Shown here: positions 17,371-26,059 of the stretch, piece by piece
Position numbering within the stretch: the stretch's first letter is position 1
Layout of the letters: the number at the start of each line of letters is the position of its first letter
Program-made: the position numbers and the translations under genes
Notes under the pieces: generated by a model
What the model was told of the DNA's origin: nothing
Seen by the model: the letters and a program-made list of their open reading frames with translations, nothing else
Databases searched by the model: none
From: DASVWZ01 sp963715675
Lineage (GTDB): Bacteria; Acidobacteriota; Terriglobia; Terriglobales; Acidobacteriaceae
Assembly (NCBI GenBank): GCA_963715675.1
Contig: OY970265.1
Location: 2,046,001-2,110,000 of the forward strand
Length of the DNA: 64,000 bases
Direction: 5' to 3'

Positions 17371-18717
17371 ATGGCTTTACCGACTCATGGGACGATGGCG
17401 GTTGATTGGGAACAGCGAGTGGACTTTGACCGCTTGCGCCGGGAGCGTTTGGCCCGTGCCAAGGAGTTGCTCGCGAAATCCGAAATGGGAGCGCTGTTGT
17501 GCTTCGACATGAACAACGTGCGCTATCTGACCTCGACGCACATTGGAAGCTGGGCGCAGGACAAATGCAACCGCTTCACGTTGCTGCCGCAGAATGATGA
17601 ACCGATTCTCTGGGATTTCGGATCGGCGGCCAAGCATCACCAGCTTCACTGTCCCTGGCTGGGCGAGCGGTCGCGGCCGGGCATCTCGATGCTGCGGGGC
17701 GCGATGTCCCCGGAGATGGGCCGGGCCGAGGATGTTGCCAAGAAGATCCGCGTCGAACTGGAAATGCGGGGGCTGCACAAGGAACCGCTGGGGATTGACA
17801 TCATTGAGCCGCCGGTTTTGTTCGCCCTGCAGCGGGAGGGGATCAAGGTGGTGGACGGTCAACAGCTCATGTCCGATGCCCGCGTGATCAAAACCCAGGA
17901 TGAAATTTCGCTGCTCAATACGTCAGCCATGATGGTCGACGCGGCGTACGACGAACTTTATCGCGCCATGAAGCCGGGGATGCGTGAGAACGAGGCAGTC
18001 GGGCTGGTGAGCAAGGTTCTTTACGACCTGGGCTCCGAGTATGTCGAAGCGGTCAACGCGATCTCCGGTGAGCGCTGCAATCCGCATCCGCATGTCTTTT
18101 CCGACCGCGTGCTGCGCCCTGGAGATCCGGTTTACTACGACATTCTGCATTCGTACATGGGATACCGCACCTGTTACTACAGGTGCTTTACCGTCGGCTG
18201 CGCCTCGCATGCCATGGTGGACGCATACAAACGATGCCGAGAGTATCTGGATGCGGCGATTGAACTGGTACGCCCGGGCCGAACGACTGCGGAGATAGCC
18301 GCCGTGTGGCCGAAGGCGCAGGAATTCGGCTTCCCCAACGAGGAGGCTTGCTTCGCGCTGCAATACGGCCACGGGATTGGCCTTGCTATCTGGGAAAAGC
18401 CGGTGATCAGCCGCCTGGTGTCGTTCGAACATCCGCATGAGATCAAGCCGGGAATGGTTTTTGCGTTGGAGACGTTCTGGCCTTCCACGGATGGCTGGAG
18501 TGCGGCGCGCATTGAAGAAGAAATTGTGGTGACGCCAACCGGTCACGAAGTGATTACTCGCTTCCCGGCAGAAGAATTGCTGGTTGCCGGAGCCCATTAC
18601 TTCACTGTGAATGGGCCTCTGCCCACTACGCGGGAAACTGAGAACGCTCCTAGCCGGCGGGTGCTGGACATGATTGAAGCCAGCGCCAAGAGTGAGCGCG
18701 TTGGCGTGTCGGATTAG
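17371..18717 (+). CDS. M24-family (aminopeptidase P/creatinase-fold) protein with altered metal site
   Basis: 448 residues from ATG 17371, preceded by AGAGAGGAAG. It has an N-terminal creatinase-type domain (LLCFDMNNVRYLTS, DEPILWDFGSAAKHHQ) and a C-terminal pita-bread domain. The five metal-ligand positions of the M24 fold align as D257, C268, H334 (QYGHGIGLA), E367 (FALETFW) and E382 (RIEEEI). The second ligand, normally Asp exactly eleven residues after the first, is Cys. The N-terminal layout recalls the DddP/creatinase-like non-peptidase branch more than true prolidases, so hydrolysis or lyase activity on a small substrate is as likely as peptidase activity. It sits between E1 beta and E2, so it may act upstream of the dehydrogenase complex. 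Confidence 0.85.
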   Translation: MALPTHGTMAVDWEQRVDFDRLRRERLARAKELLAKSEMGALLCFDMNNVRYLTSTHIGSWAQDKCNRFTLLPQNDEPILWDFGSAAKHHQLHCPWLGERSRPGISMLRGAMSPEMGRAEDVAKKIRVELEMRGLHKEPLGIDIIEPPVLFALQREGIKVVDGQQLMSDARVIKTQDEISLLNTSAMMVDAAYDELYRAMKPGMRENEAVGLVSKVLYDLGSEYVEAVNAISGERCNPHPHVFSDRVLRPGDPVYYDILHSYMGYRTCYYRCFTVGCASHAMVDAYKRCREYLDAAIELVRPGRTTAEIAAVWPKAQEFGFPNEEACFALQYGHGIGLAIWEKPVISRLVSFEHPHEIKPGMVFALETFWPSTDGWSAARIEEEIVVTPTGHEVITRFPAEELLVAGAHYFTVNGPLPTTRETENAPSRRVLDMIEASAKSERVGVSD

Positions 18718-18749
18718 ACGATTCGTGAAGGAGACAGGAAGCAAGCTTT

Positions 18750-19949
18750 ATGGCGGTTAGCGTGGTCATGCCCGCTCTGGAAATGGCGCAGGAAACCGGC
18801 AAGCTGGTGGCCTGGCGGAAGAAAGAGGGGGAGACCGTCTCGAAAGGCGAAATTCTCCTCGAGATAGAAACTGACAAGGCGGTGATGGAAGTCGAAGCCT
18901 CGGCCGATGGCGTTCTTGCCGGCGTAAAGGAGTTGGCGGGAGCGGTCGTGCCGGTGGGCAAAACCATCGCCTGGATTGTTCGCCCGGGTGAAAACCCTCC
19001 CCTAGAGACGGCGTCGCCTTTGGCTCCCAGAGAGGCGATTGCCGAACCCGCGCGACCCGCGCCGGTTGCTCCGGCTTCAACTGGACAACCGGCGCGCTCA
19101 AGTATCAAGATCTCGCCCAAGGCTCGACGTTTAGCCCTGGAACGAGGCGTGGACACCGCTCGCCTCCGAGGATCCGGACCGGACGGAGAGATTCTAGCTT
19201 CCGATGTTCTGGCGGCGGCCGAGGCGATTTCCTCCGCCCCTACGAAGCCTGCTCCACAGAGCTCGGATCTAGTGACGCCCGGCGCAATCGGACGGCTTAT
19301 GGCCGAACGCACTACGCAGAGCTGGACCACGGTCCCTCATTTTTTCGTGACCCGGGAGGTCGATGCCAGCGCACTGGTGGAAGCGCGGAATCAGCTGGGA
19401 TCGGCTATTGAGCAGGGCCTGGGGGTCAAACCTACTTACACCGATTTTCTGGTCGCGATTCTCTCGCGCGTCCTGCGAAAGCATCCCCGGTTGAACGCCA
19501 GTTGGATGGGCGTCGGCATTCGCTTGAATCCCGAAGTCAACATTGCCGTGGCAATAGCCGTCGACGATGGTGTGGTGGCGGCAGTCGTGCGAAACACCAA
19601 CCGCGCCACCGTCGCCGAAATTGCGCTACAACTCCGCGAACTCACCGAGCGCGCCAGGGCAGGCCGGTTGCATCCGGCTGACATTACCGGAGCCACGTTC
19701 ACCATCAGCAACCTTGGCATGTACCAAGTGGATGCATTCAGCGCCATCATCACTCCGCCCCAGGCCGCGATTCTCGCGGTGGGCAGCATCACCGACCGGG
19801 TGGTGGCGTTTGATGGGAAGCCGGCAATCCGCCCCATGATGACCTTGACTCTCTCCTGTGACCATCGCGTGGTCGACGGAGCGGGAGCCGCCGCCTTTAT
19901 GAACGAGGTGGCTGAAGCCCTTCGCGACCCGCGGAAATGGCTGGAATGA
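18750..19949 (+). CDS. 2-oxoacid dehydrogenase E2 (dihydrolipoamide acyltransferase)
   Basis: 399 residues with three modules. A lipoyl domain (1-80) carries the lipoylated lysine K43 in EIETDKAVMEVEA. A peripheral subunit-binding domain lies at about 115-150 (KISPKARRLALERGV). The catalytic acyltransferase domain follows, with the active-site histidine H372 and D376 in LSCDHRVVDGAG. It has one lipoyl domain, as in acetoin or branched-chain type E2s. It is preceded by GAAGGAG (about 18727) and ends the operon. It accepts the acyl group from the E1 pair and transfers it to CoA; E3 is not encoded nearby. Confidence 0.94.
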   Translation: MAVSVVMPALEMAQETGKLVAWRKKEGETVSKGEILLEIETDKAVMEVEASADGVLAGVKELAGAVVPVGKTIAWIVRPGENPPLETASPLAPREAIAEPARPAPVAPASTGQPARSSIKISPKARRLALERGVDTARLRGSGPDGEILASDVLAAAEAISSAPTKPAPQSSDLVTPGAIGRLMAERTTQSWTTVPHFFVTREVDASALVEARNQLGSAIEQGLGVKPTYTDFLVAILSRVLRKHPRLNASWMGVGIRLNPEVNIAVAIAVDDGVVAAVVRNTNRATVAEIALQLRELTERARAGRLHPADITGATFTISNLGMYQVDAFSAIITPPQAAILAVGSITDRVVAFDGKPAIRPMMTLTLSCDHRVVDGAGAAAFMNEVAEALRDPRKWLE

Positions 19950-20449
19950 TCAGTTAAGACGGAAGGCTCGTCGGCGGAGAGTGAGGAGGGAAGGCTGCTG
20001 ATCAAGGAGAACACTTTTCCGTTCGCGCTCGTTTGCGAGACAGCGTGTTGTGTCCGATCGACACGGCTCCGGCGTTCTTGGCGGATGACGGGCAAATCCC
20101 GGGAGTTTTCTTCCGGGCCCGAAGTCTTAGTGCTGTATCTGAAGCGCCACGAGGGAAGATCGGTCGTTCCGCGGCGCTGTGAAGGGGCGCTTCAGATACA
20201 GCGACTTGAAGGAAGCCGCCCCGCGGGACTATGGGATTTGTATTTGGATGAGTCGGTCTTGATCGTTTGCGAGTTTGCCGCTGCGGTCAGCACGCTTGGG
20301 TTTTAGTAGCGGATCGCAGAGAGAATGGGCATGGGGCGGCGTATCGGAGAGTCTGAATCGTGCCAGCTTACTGCATTCTGACAAATGCGAGACGCAGAAC
20401 CAGTGTGCGTGCCCAAGCACGAGCGAGATTCGACGTTGGAGTTGTGGAT
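19950..20449. other. Intergenic region next to the IS91-like element
   Basis: About 500 bases between the E2 gene and the end of the transposase. No convincing gene. It contains a 17-bp inverted repeat (20132-20202), and the origin-type end of the IS91-like element should lie near 20300-20449. I cannot place its exact boundary. Confidence 0.4.
20132..20202. repeat. Perfect 17-bp inverted repeat with 37-base spacer
   Basis: GCTGTATCTGAAGCGCC at 20132-20148 and its exact reverse complement at 20186-20202. It could be a miniature element, a terminator for E2, or part of the mobile-element border. Confidence 0.6.
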
Positions 20450-21637
20450 TCATGCTGCGCACGGGCTGAGCTGAGGCGGAGATCGGAGGAGGAGTTGCGC
20501 GGCGGAGAGACGCTCGACAACCTGCATGGTCCCGCCGCAGAGCGGACAGTTCCATGTTGAGTGAGCGGGGAGCGTGGTCGGCGAAGCGGCACATACTGTC
20601 GGCTGATCTGGCTGGAGCAACCGGAAACAAAGCGGAAGAAGTTCTGCTCGCCTCCGGTTAGCGAGGGAGCCGAAGTTGCGGATGCGTATAAAGCCGCGCG
20701 GCAGCAGGTGCAGGAGGAAGCGGCGCAGGAACTCATCGACAGTCAGAGTCACCATCCTCTTCTTGTTGCCGTGAGCGGAGTCTCGCCAGCGAAAGGTTAC
20801 ATTGCCCTCGGAGAGAGCAACCAACCTGCTGTTGGAAATGGCAACGCGGTGGGTGTAGGCGCCGAGATAGCGCAGCACGTGTTCTGGCCCGCCGAAAGGC
20901 GGTTTGGAGTAGACGACCCAGTCGTGACGGAATAGTAGTCGCAGCCAGGAGGCGAAGGCGCGGGGTTCCGCAAGCGATGAGAGATGTCCGTGGAACTGGA
21001 GCGCGCCTGTCTGAAAGGCGGCCTTGAGTCCAGCGACGAACTTACCGCGGAAGACACGGCCGAGCACTTTGACGGGAAGGAAGAAGGATCGGCGCGAGGA
21101 GATCCAGCGAGAGTGATTCGGAGCGAGGCCGCCAGCGGCCAGCACACAGTGAACATGAGGATGATGCTGTAGTCGCTGGTCCCAGGCATGGAGCACGCTG
21201 AAGAAGCCGATCTCCGCACCGAGGTGACGAGGATCGCGAGCGATCTCCAGCAGAGTGGCAGCGCTGGCGTGAAACAGCAGGTTATAGATCCGCCGTTTAT
21301 TCTGCAAGGCGAGCGGAGCCAGTTCCCGCGGCAGCGTGAAGACGACGTGCACGTAGCGGGTGGGTAGCAACTCTCGCTCCCGCGCTTGCAGCCAGCGCAG
21401 GCGGGCGTTGCCCTGACACTTGGGGCAGTGCCGGTTTCGGCACGAGTTGTACGAGATGGCAGTATGTCCGCAGTCTGAGCACTGATCGCGATGTCCACCT
21501 AACGCGGCAGTGCGGCAGCGTGTGATGGCCAGCAACACTTTTTCGTGTTGGCCGTTGATCCACTTGCGACTGCGCTCAACGAACGACTGCCCGGCACAGC
21601 GAACGATATCGGCCACCTCCAGAGGAGGCCGGTTCAT
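20450..21637 (-). CDS. IS91-family (Y2/HUH) transposase
   Basis: About 395 residues from ATG at 21637 (MNRPPLEVADIVRCAGQSF). The N-terminal zinc-binding region has CSDCGHTAISYNSCRNRHC followed by CPKCQ (about residues 50-75). The HUH metal-binding motif reads HHPHVHCVLAAGG, and the catalytic-tyrosine region is VLRYLGAYTHRVAISNSRL. These are the hallmarks of IS91/ISCR-type rolling-circle transposases. The start overlaps the stop of the recombinase gene by four bases (ATGA), so the two genes form one unit. A longer frame extends upstream to 21955 but is antisense to nothing useful and has no homologous content. The gene appears intact. Confidence 0.9.
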   Translation of the reverse strand: MNRPPLEVADIVRCAGQSFVERSRKWINGQHEKVLLAITRCRTAALGGHRDQCSDCGHTAISYNSCRNRHCPKCQGNARLRWLQARERELLPTRYVHVVFTLPRELAPLALQNKRRIYNLLFHASAATLLEIARDPRHLGAEIGFFSVLHAWDQRLQHHPHVHCVLAAGGLAPNHSRWISSRRSFFLPVKVLGRVFRGKFVAGLKAAFQTGALQFHGHLSSLAEPRAFASWLRLLFRHDWVVYSKPPFGGPEHVLRYLGAYTHRVAISNSRLVALSEGNVTFRWRDSAHGNKKRMVTLTVDEFLRRFLLHLLPRGFIRIRNFGSLANRRRAELLPLCFRLLQPDQPTVCAASPTTLPAHSTWNCPLCGGTMQVVERLSAAQLLLRSPPQLSPCAA

Positions 21638-22518
21638 GCGCTCTGTGTCGGCCCTCCTTCTCCTCGGATCGGGAGTGCATCCAGCGGACTGCCGGTGGCG
21701 CTGAGATGCCGTCGGGAGAGGTGCAGATAGATCGTGGTTTCCTCTAGGTCGCGATGTCCCAGCAGCAACTGAATGGTGCGCAGGTCGGCACCGGCTTCGA
21801 GCAGATGCGTGGCAAAGCAGTGACGCAGAGTATGGGGATGGATGCGCTTGTGCTGGAGGCCGGCGTGTTGGGCGGCCTGCTGGCAGGCCTGCCAGAGAAC
21901 CTTGGTCGTGATCGGGCGACTCTCGGTATGCCAGCGCCCACCAGGAAACAACCACGTTGAGGGCTTGTGCTTCAACCCGCGCCAGTAGACGCGCAGGGCA
22001 TCGAGCAACTTGGGGCTGAGCATGACATCGCGGTCCTTACGTCCCTTGCCTCCCCGGACATGAATGACCATCCGTTGGCTGTCGATGTCGCTGATCTTCA
22101 GGTGCGCCACTTCGGCACGACGTGCGCCCGTGGCATAGAGCGTCATTAGCAGAATGCGATGAAAAAGAAACTCTGCCCCGTCGATCAGACGCGCGACTTC
22201 TTCCTGGCTCAGCACCTGCGGCAGGTGCAAAACCTTCTTCGGATACGGTGTCTCGGCAACGCTCCAGCCGCGCTTCAACACCTGCACATAGAAGAAACGC
22301 AAAGCGGCCAAGCGCTGGATTACGGTGTTGGGAGCCAACTTCCAGCGCGTGAACAGCGCGGCCTGATACTGGCGAATATGCTCGGGGCCAAGCTGATCGG
22401 GTGAACGATGGAAGTGCCGACTGAAATGTTCAACCGTGTGGATGTAAGTGTCGATGGTGGACTCGGCGTAGTTGCGCCGCCGTAACTCCTCAAGCATGAT
22501 CTGACGTAGATGGGTCAC
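21634..22518 (-). CDS. Tyrosine recombinase of the IS91-like element
   Basis: A 294-residue XerC/D-like recombinase. The core-binding SAM-like domain occupies residues 1-90 (YAESTIDTYIHTVEHFSRHF). The catalytic domain has R in YATGARRAEVAHL, K in GGKGRKDRDVML, HxLRH in HPHTLRHCFATHLLEAG, the late histidine in LLGHRDLEETTIYLHLS, and the nucleophilic tyrosine in the same segment. All catalytic residues are present. It lies upstream of and overlaps the Y2 transposase. In such elements it may resolve dimers or assist integration; this is inferred from arrangement rather than shown here. Confidence 0.9.
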   Translation of the reverse strand: MTHLRQIMLEELRRRNYAESTIDTYIHTVEHFSRHFHRSPDQLGPEHIRQYQAALFTRWKLAPNTVIQRLAALRFFYVQVLKRGWSVAETPYPKKVLHLPQVLSQEEVARLIDGAEFLFHRILLMTLYATGARRAEVAHLKISDIDSQRMVIHVRGGKGRKDRDVMLSPKLLDALRVYWRGLKHKPSTWLFPGGRWHTESRPITTKVLWQACQQAAQHAGLQHKRIHPHTLRHCFATHLLEAGADLRTIQLLLGHRDLEETTIYLHLSRRHLSATGSPLDALPIRGEGGPTQSA

Positions 22519-22843
22519 AGAGAGTTCCTCCTCTGCGCCACAAACTAGCTCAGATCACCTCGACCGTCGGCTCAGCAACACGCGAATACGTCCGCCGCAA
22601 AGCGGCTTAGTTCAAGTCGGCTTCGGGGACGGTCCACAGGAAACACTTCATCCCAGTAGGCGTGGGTGACCGACCGCGGCCAGATTCGTTCCCTATAGCC
22701 CGTTACTCGGGTGAAACCGTGACGTTCGTGACTCGGTATATGCGTGGCGTCATCGCAGATGAAGGTCTCAAAGGTTAACTTCCGGAGGTTATCGACTAGT
22801 GCAGGGCCGAAATTGTAGATAATTGCGGATTATGAAACCGAGA
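22519..22843. other. Intergenic region between the IS91-like element and tRNA-Phe
   Basis: About 325 bases without a gene. It should contain the recombinase promoter and the other end of the mobile element. No clear repeat seen. Confidence 0.4.
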
Positions 22844-22919
22844 TGGTGGCCAGGGACGGAGTTGAACCGCCGACGCCAGCCTTTTCAGGGCTGCGCTCTA
22901 CCACCTGAGCTACCTGGCC
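22844..22919 (-). tRNA. tRNA-Phe (anticodon GAA)
   Basis: 76 bases including an encoded CCA end. The acceptor stem GGCCAGG pairs with CCTGGCC. The D arm is GCTC..GAGC, and the anticodon stem CAGCC/GGCTG encloses the loop CTGAAAA (GAA anticodon). The T arm GGCGG/CCGTC encloses TTCAACT. All stems pair (one G-T in the T stem). Confidence 0.97.
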
Positions 22920-23293
22920 ACGCTTTGAAACCCTCTTTGGCTGCCAAGTTCTGCGAGTCCTTGGACGGCACCCAACTTTCAGCGGAAGTACCGGGAACTG
23001 CGGGCAGTCAAAACACCGGGAACGTCTGCGACATCAAGGATTATAGCAATCCAATTCAAATCGCTCAACGCGGACATCATCGCGGACTTCATCAACGAGA
23101 GAGCCTGAGGGTAATGGCCCACTTTCAGGTTTAATCACAAAGGACACAAAGTCACACGAAGCAATCCCTCGGAGCCTAACTCCTTCGTGATACTTCGTGT
23201 CCTTTGTGGTTGTGGCCTTCTCTCCTCGATCGTGAAACCGGTCCGCGTCCAGCTTAGATACCGCCGGACGCCGGCAAAACGCCGCGGTTTCTC
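22920..23293. other. Intergenic region upstream of tRNA-Phe with an imperfect palindrome
   Basis: About 370 bases between tRNA-Phe and the end of the M1 peptidase gene. It must carry the tRNA promoter (minus strand). The only notable structure is the inverted repeat at 23134-23211. Confidence 0.4.
23134..23211. repeat. Imperfect inverted repeat of about 28 bases
   Basis: One arm, CACAAAGGACACAAAG (within 23134-23161), faces CTTCGTGTCCTTTGTGG (within 23183-23211). The arms match except for a few positions. The CACAAAGGACAC-type sequence is a familiar dispersed intergenic repeat. It may also act as a bidirectional terminator. Confidence 0.5.
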
Positions 23294-25942
23294 TCACCGC
23301 GCGCCAGTTCCCTCCGACGTCGACTGCCCAGAATCCGGCTGCGCGCCAAGCCACGTGGCCAGTTGGGGCGACTGCCGCTCTTTCATGTCCACACAGTAGC
23401 CGATCTGCTCCAGCGACTGCTTGAGCGTGCGTTCTGCCGAAGGCGTCGAATGCGCGGCAAAGAACTCCTTCACTTCATTGCCCATTTGCGCATCGCAGAA
23501 GCTTCCGGTCGCGTTCACAATCGCGCCCCCGGCAAAGGCGCCGCCCAGTTTGTCGATCTCGGCCCAGTGGGCTCGCACGAAGTCCCAAGCCTGCCTGGAA
23601 GTCGCCGGTCTCTTAACTAATTGGCCCAGCATGTAGGGGCTGTCCTGGGAGCGCACTTCGGGGGACATCGCGAATTCCAGGGTTCTCTGCACCAGTCTGG
23701 GGTCGGTAAATTCGGTCAGCAGTCGCCGGTAGATGTAAGTCTCTTCGGGACTCCTGGCGTTCTTCACATGGTCCAGCACCGTGTTATAGAAGGTTTCGTC
23801 CCCGTCGCGCGCCGCGATGCGAAGTGCTACAGCGGCCAGATCGTGATCGACCGAGGCGGGATTTTCAAGGGCCTGCTCCGCCAGTTTGTGGGCCATGGCC
23901 ACGGCCTGCGGATCACGAGCGGTATAGCCCAACCCGAACAGCAACCGGACTCGCACAGACTTCACATCACCCGTCTCCCCAGGTTTCGGCTCCCATCCAA
24001 CGGCCTTTGCAGCTGGATTCAGAAGTTGCCGTACCCACTGCTCGTAGGAGCCTCGGTCAGCATCGCTGACCAGGTAGTCCCCGATGTGTGTCAGATGTTC
24101 TACCAGCAGGTCCAGCACGGCCGGGGTTCGCTCGCCTTGCAGCCCCTGCGCAATCTCCAGGTAATCACCGATTTTGGCGCGATCCACACGCACTGCGGCG
24201 GACGCGTCCGAGAGCAACACCATTTGCTCGGCCGGGCTCAGAGCGGTTTGTTCGTCCCGGGCCAGCGCCCGCATCGTCTGCGGCTCATAAACAGAGTAAT
24301 AGTAGCCTTTCGCTCCTGCGTTTCCGTAGACCCACGAGGAACAACCTTTCAGCGAAGGATTCTGCTGCTTTTGCGTCAGCAGTGCACACGTTGCCCCCTG
24401 CTGCGGTGCAGATCCGCTTTGCTTCATGCAGACCGGAATCTGCCAGATTTCGGAATTGCCTGCCTCTAACTTGGACCGGTCGATGAAATAACGCCGCTGT
24501 TCGATGGTGGCAGTCTGCGATTTTCCGGAACACCGCGTCGTGATGCTCACCATCGGAATGCCTGGCTGATTCACGAACGTCGGCATGATCTGGTCGACCG
24601 GCTTCTTGGAAGCTTGCGTCTGGGCGCGCCAGAAATCCGCTGCGGTTGCATTGGCGTATGCATGTTCTTTCAGGTACGCATTCACCCCAGCCCGGAACGT
24701 ATCCGGCCCCAGGTAGGTTTCGAGCATACGCAGAACGGCCGCGGTTTTACTGTAGGTAATCGTGTCGGCGAGTTCCAGAATCTCTCCCGGGGTTTGCGCA
24801 TTCTGATGGATGGGATGCGTGTTGTTCAGCGAATCTTCTCCCATGGCCGCGGTCGCGTCATGAACGTCATCCAACTGGACATTCCATTCCGGCTTCCAGG
24901 CGGCGACCGGTTTGCTTGACATCCAGGTAGCGAACCCCTCGTTCAGCCAAGTATCGTCCCACCATTGCATGGTGACCAGGTCGCCGAACCACTGGTGCGC
25001 CATCTCGTGTGCCAGCACCGACGCAATCGTCTTCCGCAGGTCAAGCGAGGAGTTCTTTTCATCGGCCAGAAGGAGAAGTTCTCGGAACGTAATGCAGCCG
25101 GTGTTTTCCATGGCTCCGGCGGAAAAATCCGCCAACCCCACCAAGTCCAGCTTGCCGTACGGATACTTGATCCCGAAGTAGCGGTTGTAATACCGCATAA
25201 TGTTTTCCGCTGCATCGAGTGCAAAGGCGCCGAGCTGCTTCTTGCCCGGACTGGTGTACACACGAATCGGGATCCCATCCGCCGAGCCCTCGATGTACTC
25301 AAAATTCCCTACCACCATCGCCACCAGATAAGACGACATTTTCGGCGTAGTGGCAAAACGGACAGTCCGTTTCGCGCCATCGGCACTTGGGGCATCAGAA
25401 ACTACTCTGCTGTTGGAGATAACCGCCATACCCTTGTCCGCAACCACGGTGATATCGAATGTCGCTTTGTACGCGGGTTCGTCGAAGGACGGAAACGCGC
25501 GGCGCGCATCGGTGGCTTCGAATTGGGTCGCCGCATATTTTCGGCCCTGCTGGTCCTTGCCCAGATAAAATCCGCGCAGCTCGTTGTTGAGAATCCCGGT
25601 GTATCGAACCTGGATCGTGGCAGCCCCCGCGGGAATGGCCCTGGCGACTGTAAGCGTGGCCGTCTCGTTCTTCTCGTCCAGTTTGACCGCGGCTTGCTGC
25701 GCGCCGTTTCCGCTGGTGATGGTCACATCCTGAAAATCGATCTGCGCCGCATTCAGCACGATCTGCGCCGTCGGCTCTGGCACGCGTACTGAGATGGTCT
25801 CTTCCCCGGCGAAGGTATCGCGGCTGAAGTCGGGGGTGAACGTGAGCTTGTAATTGTCAGGGATGGCGGTCTCCGGCAGGCGCTGGGCGGCCGCCATTGA
25901 AATCAGCACTGGGATGCAAAGAAGCAGCAGAATTCGTTTCAT
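23294..25942 (-). CDS. Exported M1-family metallopeptidase (aminopeptidase N-like)
   Basis: 882 residues from ATG 25942, chosen because GAGGA lies just upstream and a signal peptide follows (MKRILLLLCIPVLISMAAAQ). The N-terminal beta domain is followed by the exopeptidase motif GAMENTG and the zinc site HEMAHQWFGD with downstream NEGFA (thermolysin-like domain). A C-terminal helical ERAP1-like domain spans about residues 500-860. All catalytic residues are present. M1 enzymes remove N-terminal residues from peptides; with a signal peptide this one should work in the periplasm or outside the cell. The C-terminus contains several Cys, possibly disulfide-bonded. Confidence 0.94.
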   Translation of the reverse strand: MKRILLLLCIPVLISMAAAQRLPETAIPDNYKLTFTPDFSRDTFAGEETISVRVPEPTAQIVLNAAQIDFQDVTITSGNGAQQAAVKLDEKNETATLTVARAIPAGAATIQVRYTGILNNELRGFYLGKDQQGRKYAATQFEATDARRAFPSFDEPAYKATFDITVVADKGMAVISNSRVVSDAPSADGAKRTVRFATTPKMSSYLVAMVVGNFEYIEGSADGIPIRVYTSPGKKQLGAFALDAAENIMRYYNRYFGIKYPYGKLDLVGLADFSAGAMENTGCITFRELLLLADEKNSSLDLRKTIASVLAHEMAHQWFGDLVTMQWWDDTWLNEGFATWMSSKPVAAWKPEWNVQLDDVHDATAAMGEDSLNNTHPIHQNAQTPGEILELADTITYSKTAAVLRMLETYLGPDTFRAGVNAYLKEHAYANATAADFWRAQTQASKKPVDQIMPTFVNQPGIPMVSITTRCSGKSQTATIEQRRYFIDRSKLEAGNSEIWQIPVCMKQSGSAPQQGATCALLTQKQQNPSLKGCSSWVYGNAGAKGYYYSVYEPQTMRALARDEQTALSPAEQMVLLSDASAAVRVDRAKIGDYLEIAQGLQGERTPAVLDLLVEHLTHIGDYLVSDADRGSYEQWVRQLLNPAAKAVGWEPKPGETGDVKSVRVRLLFGLGYTARDPQAVAMAHKLAEQALENPASVDHDLAAVALRIAARDGDETFYNTVLDHVKNARSPEETYIYRRLLTEFTDPRLVQRTLEFAMSPEVRSQDSPYMLGQLVKRPATSRQAWDFVRAHWAEIDKLGGAFAGGAIVNATGSFCDAQMGNEVKEFFAAHSTPSAERTLKQSLEQIGYCVDMKERQSPQLATWLGAQPDSGQSTSEGTGAR

Positions 25943-26059
25943 ATTGTCCTCAATTGACATGGAATGAGCGGACGAAGCGGCCTCAGGCGAAGCGAACCCC
26001 GCCTGACGTGGTCCCACACAATCCCGCTCCGAGTGATACGCAGACGCCGGCCCCGAAGT

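Larger units (their letters stand above)
20450..22518 (-). mobile_element. Two-gene IS91-like element (integrase plus Y2 transposase)
   Basis: A recombinase and a rolling-circle transposase are coupled by a four-base overlap and flanked by non-coding DNA. IS91-like elements with an accessory tyrosine recombinase are a known arrangement. The true ends lie outside the coding span and could not be fixed by eye. tRNA-Phe lies about 330 bases away. Confidence 0.75.

Noticed and set aside
17371..18717. Calling the M24 protein a DMSP lyase (DddP) or a prolidase
   Set aside because: Only a general similarity in domain layout is seen, and a metal ligand is changed, so neither activity can be claimed.
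22823..23134. 103-codon + strand frame over tRNA-Phe
   Set aside because: Runs across a perfectly folded tRNA on the other strand and has no protein signature.
23621..24469. 282-codon + strand frame
   Set aside because: Lies wholly antisense to the M1 aminopeptidase, whose domains are continuous and complete.
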